Of a DNA stretch of 57,598 bases, positions 36,398 through 43,695 are shown in pieces (within the stretch, counting starts at the first letter, position 1; each line of letters starts with the position of its first letter). Below the pieces are notes generated by a model that ran no database searches, was not told the origin of the DNA, and was given only the letters and a program-made list of their open reading frames with translations. A program made the translations under genes and the position numbers. The stretch is from the NCBI GenBank assembly GCA_004524595.1, contig SDOA01000010.1, positions 1-57,598 on the forward strand, read 5' to 3'. Source of the DNA: Candidatus Thorarchaeota archaeon. Its GTDB lineage: Archaea; Asgardarchaeota; Thorarchaeia; Thorarchaeales; Thorarchaeaceae.

Positions 36398-37606
36398 GTG
36401 CATGACATTTTACTCAAGACCGGAATACTGATTGTTGGCAACGGTGAAACTCTTGAAAAAGTATCAATACTCATTCAAGAGGGAATAATCACTGAAGTAG
36501 GCAGAGATATTACACCGCCCAACGATGTTGAGATACTAGATTTTTCAAGCTCAGTAATCATGCCGGGTATAATAGATCCACACGTCCATGTATGTTTTGA
36601 TGGATCTCCGAATTTGGAAGAAGTACGCAGATTTTCAGATGAACTCCTTGCAATACGTGGAAGTAAATTAACTGAAATATTGCTTGAGTATGGAATTACG
36701 ACAGTGGGGGATGCCGCAGGAAGAAAAAATGTTCCATTTGCAGTCAAGGAGGCTATTGATAGAGGATTTGTGACCGGTCCACGCTTCCTTCCCTGTGGCA
36801 GAATGATTACAATCAGTGGAGGAAGAGATTCTCTTGCGGGAGCAAATGAAGCTGATGGTGTTGATGGTGTTCGTAGAGCAGTAAGAGAGGAGCTTGGGCG
36901 TGGCATATTCTATATTAAACTGGCTGCTACTGGAGCAATATCATCAGAGCATACAGAAAGCTTCAGTACTCAATTCAGTCTTGATGAGCTGAAAGTTGGA
37001 GCAGACGAAGCTCGCAAGGCTGGAAAAAGATCTCATGCGCATGCATATGGTGAAGAAGGTATTAGAAATACTATATTGGCAGGTGTGGATGTCTTAGTCC
37101 ACGGTCATCCACTGAGCAGTGAGAATCTCGACCTGATGAAGAAGCATGGAACAATGTATATGCCCACCTTTGTGACCTATTATGAGTCTCAACTCCATCA
37201 TGATGATGGAGACCTTCCTGAGTATATGGTAAGGAAAGAGAAGGAGATATTTCCACTCATAGAAGAAGGAGTCAGGAATGCAATAAAGGCAGGCATCGAA
37301 ATCGTTGTTGGGACAGATTCTGGGATGCCATACACATATTATGGCAAATCTACTGCTGAAGAGATGGAGCTGCTTGTAAGACTGGGAGGGGCCTCAGAGA
37401 TGGATGCAATAATAGCAGGAACAATGAATGCAGCAAAATCGATGAGCATGGAATCCAAGATTGGTACGATTAAACCTGGAAAGTCAGCAGACCTCCTAGT
37501 GCTTTCACCAGGAAAAAATCCCCTTGAAGATATCACAGTTCTTCAATATAAGGAGAATATCAAGAGGGTTATTTTGAGAGGCAAGACTGTAATCGACCGC
37601 AACTAG
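36398..37606 (+). CDS. Amidohydrolase family protein
   Basis: A 402-residue metal-dependent hydrolase of the imidazolonepropionase/Xaa-Pro dipeptidase-like group. The metal site is visible: the HxH at H62/H64 in IIDPHVHVCFDG, the carbamylated-lysine candidate in FYIKLAATGAISSEH, histidines in RSHAHAYGEEG and LVHGHPLS, and the catalytic aspartate in VVGTDSGMPYTYY. The end has the typical GTIKPGKSADLLVLSPGKNP strand. GTG is the start, with GATGGAG 8 nt upstream. The substrate (cyclic amide or peptide) is not defined. It ends just before a strong hairpin element. Confidence 0.9.
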   Translation: MHDILLKTGILIVGNGETLEKVSILIQEGIITEVGRDITPPNDVEILDFSSSVIMPGIIDPHVHVCFDGSPNLEEVRRFSDELLAIRGSKLTEILLEYGITTVGDAAGRKNVPFAVKEAIDRGFVTGPRFLPCGRMITISGGRDSLAGANEADGVDGVRRAVREELGRGIFYIKLAATGAISSEHTESFSTQFSLDELKVGADEARKAGKRSHAHAYGEEGIRNTILAGVDVLVHGHPLSSENLDLMKKHGTMYMPTFVTYYESQLHHDDGDLPEYMVRKEKEIFPLIEEGVRNAIKAGIEIVVGTDSGMPYTYYGKSTAEEMELLVRLGGASEMDAIIAGTMNAAKSMSMESKIGTIKPGKSADLLVLSPGKNPLEDITVLQYKENIKRVILRGKTVIDRN

Positions 37607-37611
37607 AATAG

Positions 37612-37678
37612 AAGGCGCCACCCGCCGGGAAGCGGACACGACAGACAGCAGAATTAGGTTAGGGACTCGTGGCGCCTT
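37612..37678. other. Strong imperfect-repeat hairpin, possible structured RNA or terminator
   Basis: AAGGCGCCAC (37612-37621) pairs perfectly with GTGGCGCCTT (37669-37678), closing a 47-nt loop. That loop contains a further small stem, CCGC/GCGG (37622-37625, 37632-37635). It follows the amidohydrolase stop by five bases and ends 80 nt before the next gene. Its large, structured loop is unlike the simple hairpins elsewhere in the window. It matches no known RNA family that I can recall. Confidence 0.5.
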
Positions 37679-37757
37679 TCACTATGTTGTCTATCTCTTG
37701 ACTAATAAACACGTCAATAAATTACGAGAATATATTCTGCATTAAACACATGATTTT

Positions 37758-37946
37758 ATGACACACACGCCTCTAACATCCAGAATTAATCACTTTACTC
37801 GAGAACAACTTGAGGCAATCAATGAGATTCTTCGATTATTAGATCCTGAAGAGTTTAGAGATTATCATGATCAATTTGGCGTCTGTAATGCCCCAGATGC
37901 AATTGAGAGATTACGAGCTGAAGTTCAAAGAGCCCTCAATATGTGA
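37758..37946 (+). CDS. Small protein of unknown function
   Basis: A 62-residue charged helical protein (NHFTREQLEAINEILRLLDP, then ERLRAEVQRALNM). It has no signal or membrane segment and no motif I recognise. It sits alone between the hairpin element and the small membrane-protein gene on the other strand. ATG start; the frame is short, so moderate caution. Confidence 0.5.
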   Translation: MTHTPLTSRINHFTREQLEAINEILRLLDPEEFRDYHDQFGVCNAPDAIERLRAEVQRALNM

Positions 37947-37986
37947 ATGATTTACAGATGGAATTATTCGATGAAAAAGTGAGAGA

Positions 37987-38244
37987 TTACGATATTACAA
38001 AAGCTGGGGGAAATAAGACAAAATATTCGATGATTATTGACAATAGAATTCCACCAAAGACAAGACCACGACCACGGGAGATACTTGATTCTGTGAACCA
38101 TAATATCGCCCCGATAAGTACTATGATGACACCTGAAATCTGACCGACAAAAATCAGAAAGTTCCAAATCTCTGCGAAATATCCACCAATCAGTTGCACA
38201 AAATTTTGAAGAGGCGACTGCATTAGTAATTGTAACGGATTCAT
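37987..38244 (-). CDS. Small membrane protein, two helices
   Basis: An 85-residue protein with two hydrophobic segments: FLIFVGQISGVIIVLIGAIL and GLVFGGILLSIIIEYFVLFP, separated by the polar loop WFTESSISRGR. No conserved motif. The plus-strand frame opposite it (37943-38143) reads as antisense of this gene. ATG start. Confidence 0.55.
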   Translation of the reverse strand: MNPLQLLMQSPLQNFVQLIGGYFAEIWNFLIFVGQISGVIIVLIGAILWFTESSISRGRGLVFGGILLSIIIEYFVLFPPAFVIS

Positions 38245-38372
38245 TTCATAGACCCATGTTTCAATTAGTGTGCTGGAATTTAAAGTCCTAGAGTCATGAA
38301 TTATTACAGAAATATATAAATGAATAGAGCCATAAGTTTCCGAACTTTATCAATATGTTGAGGGAGTGATTC

Positions 38373-38723
38373 GTGTCATTTAGAGAATACTTGGGAATTG
38401 GTGGAGAAGACCGGCCGCAGCAAACATGTGATTGGTGTGGTAGGGAAATAGTGAGTTTCTGGTGGAGTGGGAGTGAGGGCAGGTATTGCTCATTCAAATG
38501 TTCTGCGGCTGGCAGCTATCATAGATATATATTACTTACAGCTAGTGTCATTACAATTACAGTCGTTTTCTTCAGTATTATAATCATGTTTTCTCTAAAA
38601 TCCCCAATCATTTCTCCTTTCTTTGTTATATTGATGATGATGGCTTTTACGCCAATTGCGGTATTTGACATTTCGTTATTGTATACACTGTATGTTGGCA
38701 GATATTTAAGAAAAGATAAATAA
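38373..38723 (+). CDS. Small zinc-binding membrane protein
   Basis: A 116-residue protein. Residues 18-50 hold four cysteines in a treble-clef-like pattern (TCDWCGREIV and YCSFKCSAAGSYH), probably a structural zinc site. Two hydrophobic segments follow, ILLTASVITITVVFFSIIIM and FFVILMMMAFTPIAVFDISL. GTG is the start. Function unknown; the zinc knuckle plus membrane helices suggest a membrane-linked adaptor. Confidence 0.72.
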   Translation: MSFREYLGIGGEDRPQQTCDWCGREIVSFWWSGSEGRYCSFKCSAAGSYHRYILLTASVITITVVFFSIIIMFSLKSPIISPFFVILMMMAFTPIAVFDISLLYTLYVGRYLRKDK

Positions 38724-38793
38724 AACCAAAATACAGTAGATTGAGGTGAAAAAATAGATTCTTGGTCATTAAATCTATGAGGTTAATGACGAG

Positions 38794-39219
38794 GTGTCTG
38801 ATCTGCTTGTTCCAGTCATGATTGTTCTTTTCATTTGGGGATTGATTGGTATAGTATTCTCCAGTGATACTGTGAATAAAGCTGAGAAAATTAGATGGAA
38901 ACTAGCATTATTCTTGATTGTTTCGCTATACTCGCTATCTTTAGCACTTGTATATTTTTTAGGTGTAGGCGTTGCTATATTAGTTAGCATTTATGATCCT
39001 ATTTCTGGATTTATTCAAATGGATATTATCTTCATGGAGATGCTAGTTTCTGGATTTGGTACTACTATCAGTTTGATATTCATGATGACATATTGCTGCA
39101 CATCAATATCAGGACAAAAGAGTATAAATTTCAAACACTTGATTGCAAGTACATTATTATTTGGATTTAGTGTTGCTCTTGTCATGGAAGTATTGATTAC
39201 ACTCTTCTTGAGTCCGTGA
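38794..39219 (+). CDS. Membrane protein of unknown function
   Basis: A 141-residue protein with four hydrophobic segments: PVMIVLFIWGLIGIVFS, LALFLIVSLYSLSLALVYFL, MLVSGFGTTISLIFMMTYC and HLIASTLLFGFSVALVMEVL. No motif is recognised. GTG is the start (GAGGTG...), 70 nt after the zinc-membrane gene, so both may form a short operon. Confidence 0.7.
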   Translation: MSDLLVPVMIVLFIWGLIGIVFSSDTVNKAEKIRWKLALFLIVSLYSLSLALVYFLGVGVAILVSIYDPISGFIQMDIIFMEMLVSGFGTTISLIFMMTYCCTSISGQKSINFKHLIASTLLFGFSVALVMEVLITLFLSP

Positions 39220-39262
39220 GTATAAAGCAGAATTACCAAAACGCAAAATCCAGAAAAAGTGG

Positions 39263-39394
39263 TGGGCCCGACGCGATTAGTCCCAGTTGGGGCAATCCCA
39301 GCTTGTTTGAACGCGCGATATCCGCCTTATCAGAGCGGCGCTATAAGAAACCAAGATCAGCAATACTGACCTTTCCAGTCTAAGCCACGGGCCC
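39263..39394 (-). tRNA. tRNA-Ile(GAT) with two non-canonical introns
   Basis: On the minus strand, acceptor GGGCCCG (39394-39388) pairs with CGGGCCC (39270-39264). The discriminator is A at 39263, and CCA is encoded (39262-39260). The anticodon loop CTGATAA gives GAT. The D stem is only completed as GCTT/AAGC if 29 nt (about 39343-39371) are removed. The T stem GCGCG/CGCGT encloses a loop that becomes TTCAAAT only if 29 nt (about 39277-39305) are removed. Exons then total 74 nt. The D-arm intron itself folds as GGTCAG/CTGATC. Confidence 0.9.
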
Positions 39395-39427
39395 ATTGCG
39401 TTCGAGATTGGTTTTGTTTATGTTCGC

Positions 39428-39437
39428 GATAAAAAGG
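39428..39437 (-). promoter_or_regulatory. tRNA-Ile promoter (TATA)
   Basis: On the minus strand CCTTTTTATC lies 34-43 nt upstream of the tRNA-Ile 5' end and resembles the rRNA promoter element (CTTTTTATG). The distance suggests a short leader before the mature 5' end. Confidence 0.4.
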
Positions 39438-39472
39438 TTATGACTGTGTGCTAGTTTGATTCTGAGTTTAAT

Positions 39473-40387
39473 TCATTTACAATCTTGCTGTGATAGTACT
39501 TTTGGGACTATTGTTTTGATGTGATTCAATGACTCTCTTGCTTCTGCCTTTGTAAGCTCAAAGATGATTGGACCACTAAAATTGTCTTTGACTAACGCTA
39601 AGAGAAATGCACCAAGTACTTCATCCCCCATTATTCCACGACCTAGAGGAAGATGATCATCACGTGCTATTGCACCATCATATTCACGATATGTGCCATC
39701 CTGGAGATGTATCTCTGTGATTCTATCACTATGATTTTTGTAGAACTCTATGACAGATTCTTTTCCGGACATGCGTGTGAGAAGATGGGCAGTATCAAAA
39801 CAAATACTTGTATCCAAATCATCAATCATTTCGCGTGTAATATCAAAAGGAAAAATACAGTTTTCAATTGCAAGTTTTCTGGATTCAATCTCAGTCTTCG
39901 TGATGATTTCCTCGACACTCCCCATTGAAAACTCAGATAATAATATGCAAATCAATCGAACCATATCCTCTGAGTATGGCAGAGCTGAAAAATCCGCAGC
40001 TAGATTCCCTGTGGCATGTAAAACATAAGTTTCTGGTTCTAACCTCTTAACCAAGTTGATACACTCAACTATACTCTTGATGCTGCCTTTACGAACAGGT
40101 TCATTGAATGTTGCCAATTCAATGGACCAGAAAGGAAGATGGATTGTATAGGATAATTTGAGTTCATCCTTTAGGTCTTCAAGTTGACTAATTGATTCAG
40201 GTGTAAATACAGAATCAAGAATATACTTCGCATCCATTGAGAATTCCATAACAGAATACCCTTCAGCAGCAACATCTCGAATAGTATCTACGACATTAAG
40301 ACGTGAGAAGTCCGGGATCCCATTCACAATCACTTGTTGTGCTGTGGATTGGAAATCGAGAGCTGTTAACCCAAATCTAAGAGGCAT
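39473..40387 (-). CDS. TIM-barrel sugar-phosphate isomerase/epimerase-like protein
   Basis: A roughly 304-residue protein of the xylose-isomerase-like TIM-barrel (AP endonuclease 2) superfamily. Pattern segments: FGLTALDF at strand 1, GYSVMEFSMDAKYIL, YTIHLPFWSIELATF (a metal-binding histidine), LAIENCIFPFDITREM, ICFDTAHLLTRM (aspartate and histidine), and ITEIHLQDGTYREYDGAIAR. These match inosose isomerase/AP-endonuclease-like metal enzymes. ATG at 40387 is preferred, giving MPLRFGL; AGGAG lies 12 nt upstream. The substrate is unknown. Confidence 0.83.
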   Translation of the reverse strand: MPLRFGLTALDFQSTAQQVIVNGIPDFSRLNVVDTIRDVAAEGYSVMEFSMDAKYILDSVFTPESISQLEDLKDELKLSYTIHLPFWSIELATFNEPVRKGSIKSIVECINLVKRLEPETYVLHATGNLAADFSALPYSEDMVRLICILLSEFSMGSVEEIITKTEIESRKLAIENCIFPFDITREMIDDLDTSICFDTAHLLTRMSGKESVIEFYKNHSDRITEIHLQDGTYREYDGAIARDDHLPLGRGIMGDEVLGAFLLALVKDNFSGPIIFELTKAEARESLNHIKTIVPKVLSQQDCK

Positions 40388-40493
40388 GATAAGAAGACTC
40401 CTTTTTGGATTAGAACCACACCTCCCGATAAACTGTACCATCGAGTGAAAGACATATACGAAGTGATGGTATTATAATGGAGAGGTGATTTGA

Positions 40494-41165
40494 GTGGGAA
40501 TTACGATAAAATGGATGGCACATGCGACATTCAAGATTAAAACAGACGAGCAGATTATCTATATAGACCCAACCACGAAGGGGACAGGTCTAAAAAAGGA
40601 GGATTTTGAGCCTGCAGATTTGATTCTGGTGACTCATGGTCATCAAGATCACTTCGACAAGGATTTACTCAAGAAAATCCGTAAACTCGGAAAACCTGTG
40701 ATTGCTCCTGAAAATCTCAAAAAAGAGATGAAAGGTATTGTGATGTGGGATTTAAGTCCAGGACAATTCATGAAGATGGCAGATGGCAGCGCTACCATCT
40801 GGGCTGTTGATGCATATAATGTAAAACGATTTCGATCCCCCGGTAATCCGTTTCATCCAAAAGGCTTTGGTGTTGGATATATTATCAAGATTGGTGATAA
40901 AAAGATCTATCATGCAGGCGATACCGATCTGATTCCAGAGATGGAAAAAATCATGGATATAGATGTTGCATTATTACCCAGTGGAGATACCTACACTATG
41001 GATAACAAGGAAGCAGCTGAGGCAGCATTACTCATCAAGCCTAAAGTAGCGATTCCAATGCATATGTGGGACACTGACCCAGAGGTGTTCAAGAACGAGG
41101 TAGAAGCCAAATCCTCTATCAAAGTAGTTATTCTGAAGAAAGGCGAAGAGTATAAACTTGAATAG
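40494..41165 (+). CDS. MBL-fold metal-dependent hydrolase (UPF0173/UlaG-like)
   Basis: A 223-residue metallo-beta-lactamase-fold protein. The metal motif reads LILVTHGHQDHFDKDL (HxHxDH). Other ligands are in KIYHAGDTDLIPEM and VAIPMHMWDTDPEVF. The N-terminal MAHATFKIKTDEQIIYIDPT matches the UPF0173/UlaG-like branch of small cytosolic hydrolases. The physiological substrate is unknown. GTG is the start. It is followed by a perfect hairpin at 41172. Confidence 0.9.
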   Translation: MGITIKWMAHATFKIKTDEQIIYIDPTTKGTGLKKEDFEPADLILVTHGHQDHFDKDLLKKIRKLGKPVIAPENLKKEMKGIVMWDLSPGQFMKMADGSATIWAVDAYNVKRFRSPGNPFHPKGFGVGYIIKIGDKKIYHAGDTDLIPEMEKIMDIDVALLPSGDTYTMDNKEAAEAALLIKPKVAIPMHMWDTDPEVFKNEVEAKSSIKVVILKKGEEYKLE

Positions 41166-41171
41166 ATGAAG

Positions 41172-41190
41172 CAGGAGGCAATGCCTCCTG
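41172..41190. terminator. Bidirectional hairpin terminator
   Basis: CAGGAGGCA-A-TGCCTCCTG is a perfect 9-bp inverted repeat that begins 6 nt after the MBL gene stop. It originally separated this gene from the cyclophilin gene on the other strand; it now precedes the cyclophilin 3' fragment. Confidence 0.55.
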
Positions 41191-41208
41191 TGCATCATAT
41201 TTTATGGA

Positions 41209-41432
41209 TTATCTCCAAGATTTTAATTTCTGAAGTTCGTGTTTTTCAATTGCAGGATCTACTTCAAGAACTTCGACTTTGAGCATCTTGTCGCCCTGCT
41301 GGATTTTTTGAATGACATCGAGGCCTTCGTTAGTCTGACCAAAAACGGTATGTCTGCCGTCTAGATGTTTTGTATTATCCTCATTCAGGACAATGAAAAA
41401 CTGGCTGCCTCCAGTATCTCTGCCTGCATGGG
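41209..41432 (-). pseudogene. Displaced 3' half of the cyclophilin gene
   Basis: The minus strand encodes the last 73 residues of a cyclophilin (HAGRDTGGSQFFIVLNEDN at the start, ending KLKSWR and stop) with no frame disruption. By hand alignment it matches the 3' end of the intact gene at 47988-48476 with 23 differences in about 230 nt (about 90% identity). Most differences are at third codon positions. Homology begins at codon 90 and stops abruptly at 41432/41433, right beside the stop codon of the HNH gene. It has no start of its own. It is best read as the original gene end displaced by the inserted region. Confidence 0.85.
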
Positions 41433-41433
41433 A

Positions 41434-42654
41434 CTAGTTGGATTGTTCGTGATTTATGCGCCTTAAGATTTCTTCAATTTGATTCCAATGAATATTGTAG
41501 GACCTCATAAGTGCATGAGTGATTTCATGGCAGTTTCTACAAAGCGCCACCCACTCATCTCTTTTTAAAGATTTTAATCCTGAAATTGTCCACAACAAGC
41601 TACCTGAATGATGTTGACCATCTTTTTTATGAATGATTTCTCTTTCAGAGTTACAGATAACACACTCTTTTCCGAATAACTCATCACGGAATTGCTTAAC
41701 ATCCAATCGCTCTTTAGGTCTTACGCTCCAACCTTGTTCTCTAATAGTTCTCTTGATGGGACCCGTGGAGTTGCATCCATAGTAATCAGCTATTTTTTGA
41801 AAGGAGAGTTCTTCTTCAAAATATAGATTGTATAATTCATCTGGATCAATCTCTATTCTCGGAACATTTGGCGAAGGTTTTGGTTCCAAACCTTGTAGTT
41901 TGAGAATCCGTTCAATTGGACTTCTGGATTTATATCCAAAATGCTCTGCAACCTCTAATAGAGTAAGATCCTTCTCATAATACAATCTACGGACTTCATT
42001 GGAATCTATTTCCTTCCTCGGAGTAGTGTATGGTCTGCCAACCCAACCCATCTTTCTCATAATATCAAATATCGGTTTACTCGTTTTATAACCAAAATAC
42101 TTGTCTATTTCTAATTGAGTCATTTTTTCGTCATAATATAATCTATGAACTTCGTTTGGATCTATTTCCATTTTGGGAATGGAGCTAGGTCTTGCTTGCC
42201 ACCCTTGTTCTCTCAATATCCTTCGAATTGGAGAACGTGACTTGAAACCCATTATTTCTGCTACTTCATCAAGGGTGCGCTTATCCTCGTAATATAGTTT
42301 GTAGACCTCTTTAGGATTCATCTCTATCTTTTGGAAACCAACTGGGTTTATCTTAATCCCAGCAGCCTCAAGAATGTGCTTGATGGGTTTCCCACTCTTA
42401 AAACCATACAGTTCTCCTATCTTTATTAAGCTAAATCCATCTTCAAGGTAGAGTCTTTGTATTTCTTCATATTCAGATATATCAGAAGTTCTCAGTTTTT
42501 CAGAATGCTCAGTATTGTACTGACGAATGATCTCATCCCTTTTTTCAACATTCAGATGGTGAGTCTTGTAATCTTTGACCTTGGTCTCTTCAAGTTGTGT
42601 TCTCTCAGGTGATGTCTTCTCAGTTTCTTCACTGAAGTCTATGTCCTCATTCAC
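41434..42654 (-). CDS. HNH nuclease with five tandem DNA-binding repeats
   Basis: A 406-residue protein. After a polar N-terminus, five repeats of about 52 residues run from about residue 60 to 318. Each carries a phrase like IDPNEVHRLYYDEKMTQLEI, a turn with GYKSRSPI or a relative, and RxxGWxxRP. They look like small resolvase-type helix-turn-helix modules. The C-terminal 70 residues hold an HNH-like nuclease: CVICNSEREIIHKKDGQHH, then WVALCRNCHEITH, with two cysteine pairs for zinc. This design resembles mobile site-specific homing endonucleases. Its stop codon directly abuts the cyclophilin fragment. I infer a mobility or DNA-recognition role; target sequence unknown. Confidence 0.85.
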   Translation of the reverse strand: MNEDIDFSEETEKTSPERTQLEETKVKDYKTHHLNVEKRDEIIRQYNTEHSEKLRTSDISEYEEIQRLYLEDGFSLIKIGELYGFKSGKPIKHILEAAGIKINPVGFQKIEMNPKEVYKLYYEDKRTLDEVAEIMGFKSRSPIRRILREQGWQARPSSIPKMEIDPNEVHRLYYDEKMTQLEIDKYFGYKTSKPIFDIMRKMGWVGRPYTTPRKEIDSNEVRRLYYEKDLTLLEVAEHFGYKSRSPIERILKLQGLEPKPSPNVPRIEIDPDELYNLYFEEELSFQKIADYYGCNSTGPIKRTIREQGWSVRPKERLDVKQFRDELFGKECVICNSEREIIHKKDGQHHSGSLLWTISGLKSLKRDEWVALCRNCHEITHALMRSYNIHWNQIEEILRRINHEQSN

Positions 42655-42771
42655 TATTCTTCACCTCGGTAAGATAATCATAGATATTCGACCATTTGAA
42701 TTGGAGATCGGTTGCTCCTCCAGTCCCTCCCTTCCGTTGAACTGTTATTGGTCCAATGCAGAAACAACTGA

Positions 42772-42993
42772 TGCGAGTCTTTCGAACTTCGCCGACGAGA
42801 CCCTGCAGAATGGAAACGAGTCCATGAGTATGGAAAGCGGAGCCTTGTGGAGACCGTGTTCGGGATACTGAAGGTGCGATTCGGAGGAGGAATGAGTTCC
42901 AGAGGGTTCAAAGAACGACGACGAGAACTCCTGATCAAGGTCATCCTTCACAACATCCAACGGTTGAACTTCATGGAGTGTGACGGGAGGTGA
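42772..42993 (+). pseudogene. Transposase remnant (DDE, IS5-like C-terminus)
   Basis: Reading forward from a stop at 42769 gives 73 codons that translate to the end of a DDE transposase. They contain RDPAEWKRVHEYGKRSLVE (final catalytic glutamate), TVFGILKVRFGGGMSSRGFK and ILHNIQRLNFMECDGR, then stop. The N-terminal two thirds are absent. It marks a decayed insertion sequence inside the accessory region. Confidence 0.7.
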
Positions 42994-43150
42994 CTTTTCA
43001 CATAGAGCCCATTCTCAGACATGGTATATTAGAAACAGAATTGTATCCTACAACTTAGGACATTGCAGAGTTAATTTAGAACCACTAGAAATACAAAATC
43101 CGCCTCTGGATTCTTGTATTATCGAAAAAGCCATGTTTTTTAAAAAGCTA

Positions 43151-43681
43151 TCAGGGAATTATACTTGTATATCTATCCCACCTACGAACACCTGTAGGGC
43201 CATCTGCAAGGACACCTACATATATATGTGACAAATTATGAAGATCAAAAGAGGTTTGAAATGTCAAGCTGATTTCTTCATTAGCACTTAGAGAGAAATC
43301 ACCTTCGATCACAGTTATTTCACTAGTGGTTTTTATTTCGCCAAGAGTAGAATTGAATTCTAACAGGTCGTTCTCAACACATATGAATGCTTTTTCAATC
43401 AGATAGAGTTCACCTTCCGGAATTGGATAATTCTTGTAGCTTTCAACTATACAAATAACAGTAAATGATACAGTTCCATTATTATAAACCACTTCCTGAG
43501 TGATTGATAGGCGTAAATGAATATAGGGAGGGATACCATACTCATCTGGAATGATTAGATGAAGAGTGAACCCCCCACTAACTATACATGAAATAATTAT
43601 GCAACCAACAAAAACTTTTCTTGGTCTTGATAATTGTTTCCATGCGTTCTGCAATTTTCGAACTAAATGGGGTGAACTCAC
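43151..43681 (-). CDS. Membrane-anchored secreted protein, unknown
   Basis: A 176-residue protein with a single hydrophobic segment at residues 23-45 (VFVGCIIISCIVSGGFTLHL) and a beta-rich outer part (LRLSITQEVVYNNGTVSFTV). No family is recognised. It lies 14 nt downstream of the subtilase gene on the same strand, so they may be co-transcribed. Confidence 0.68.
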   Translation of the reverse strand: MSSPHLVRKLQNAWKQLSRPRKVFVGCIIISCIVSGGFTLHLIIPDEYGIPPYIHLRLSITQEVVYNNGTVSFTVICIVESYKNYPIPEGELYLIEKAFICVENDLLEFNSTLGEIKTTSEITVIEGDFSLSANEEISLTFQTSFDLHNLSHIYVGVLADGPTGVRRWDRYTSIIP

Positions 43682-43695
43682 TCTTGTAGCCTTCT

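Noticed and set aside
37612..37678. Possible H/ACA guide RNA
   Set aside because: No ACA box at the expected position after the stem on either strand.
37943..38143. Plus-strand 66-codon frame
   Set aside because: It runs antisense to a better small membrane-protein gene with two clear helices.
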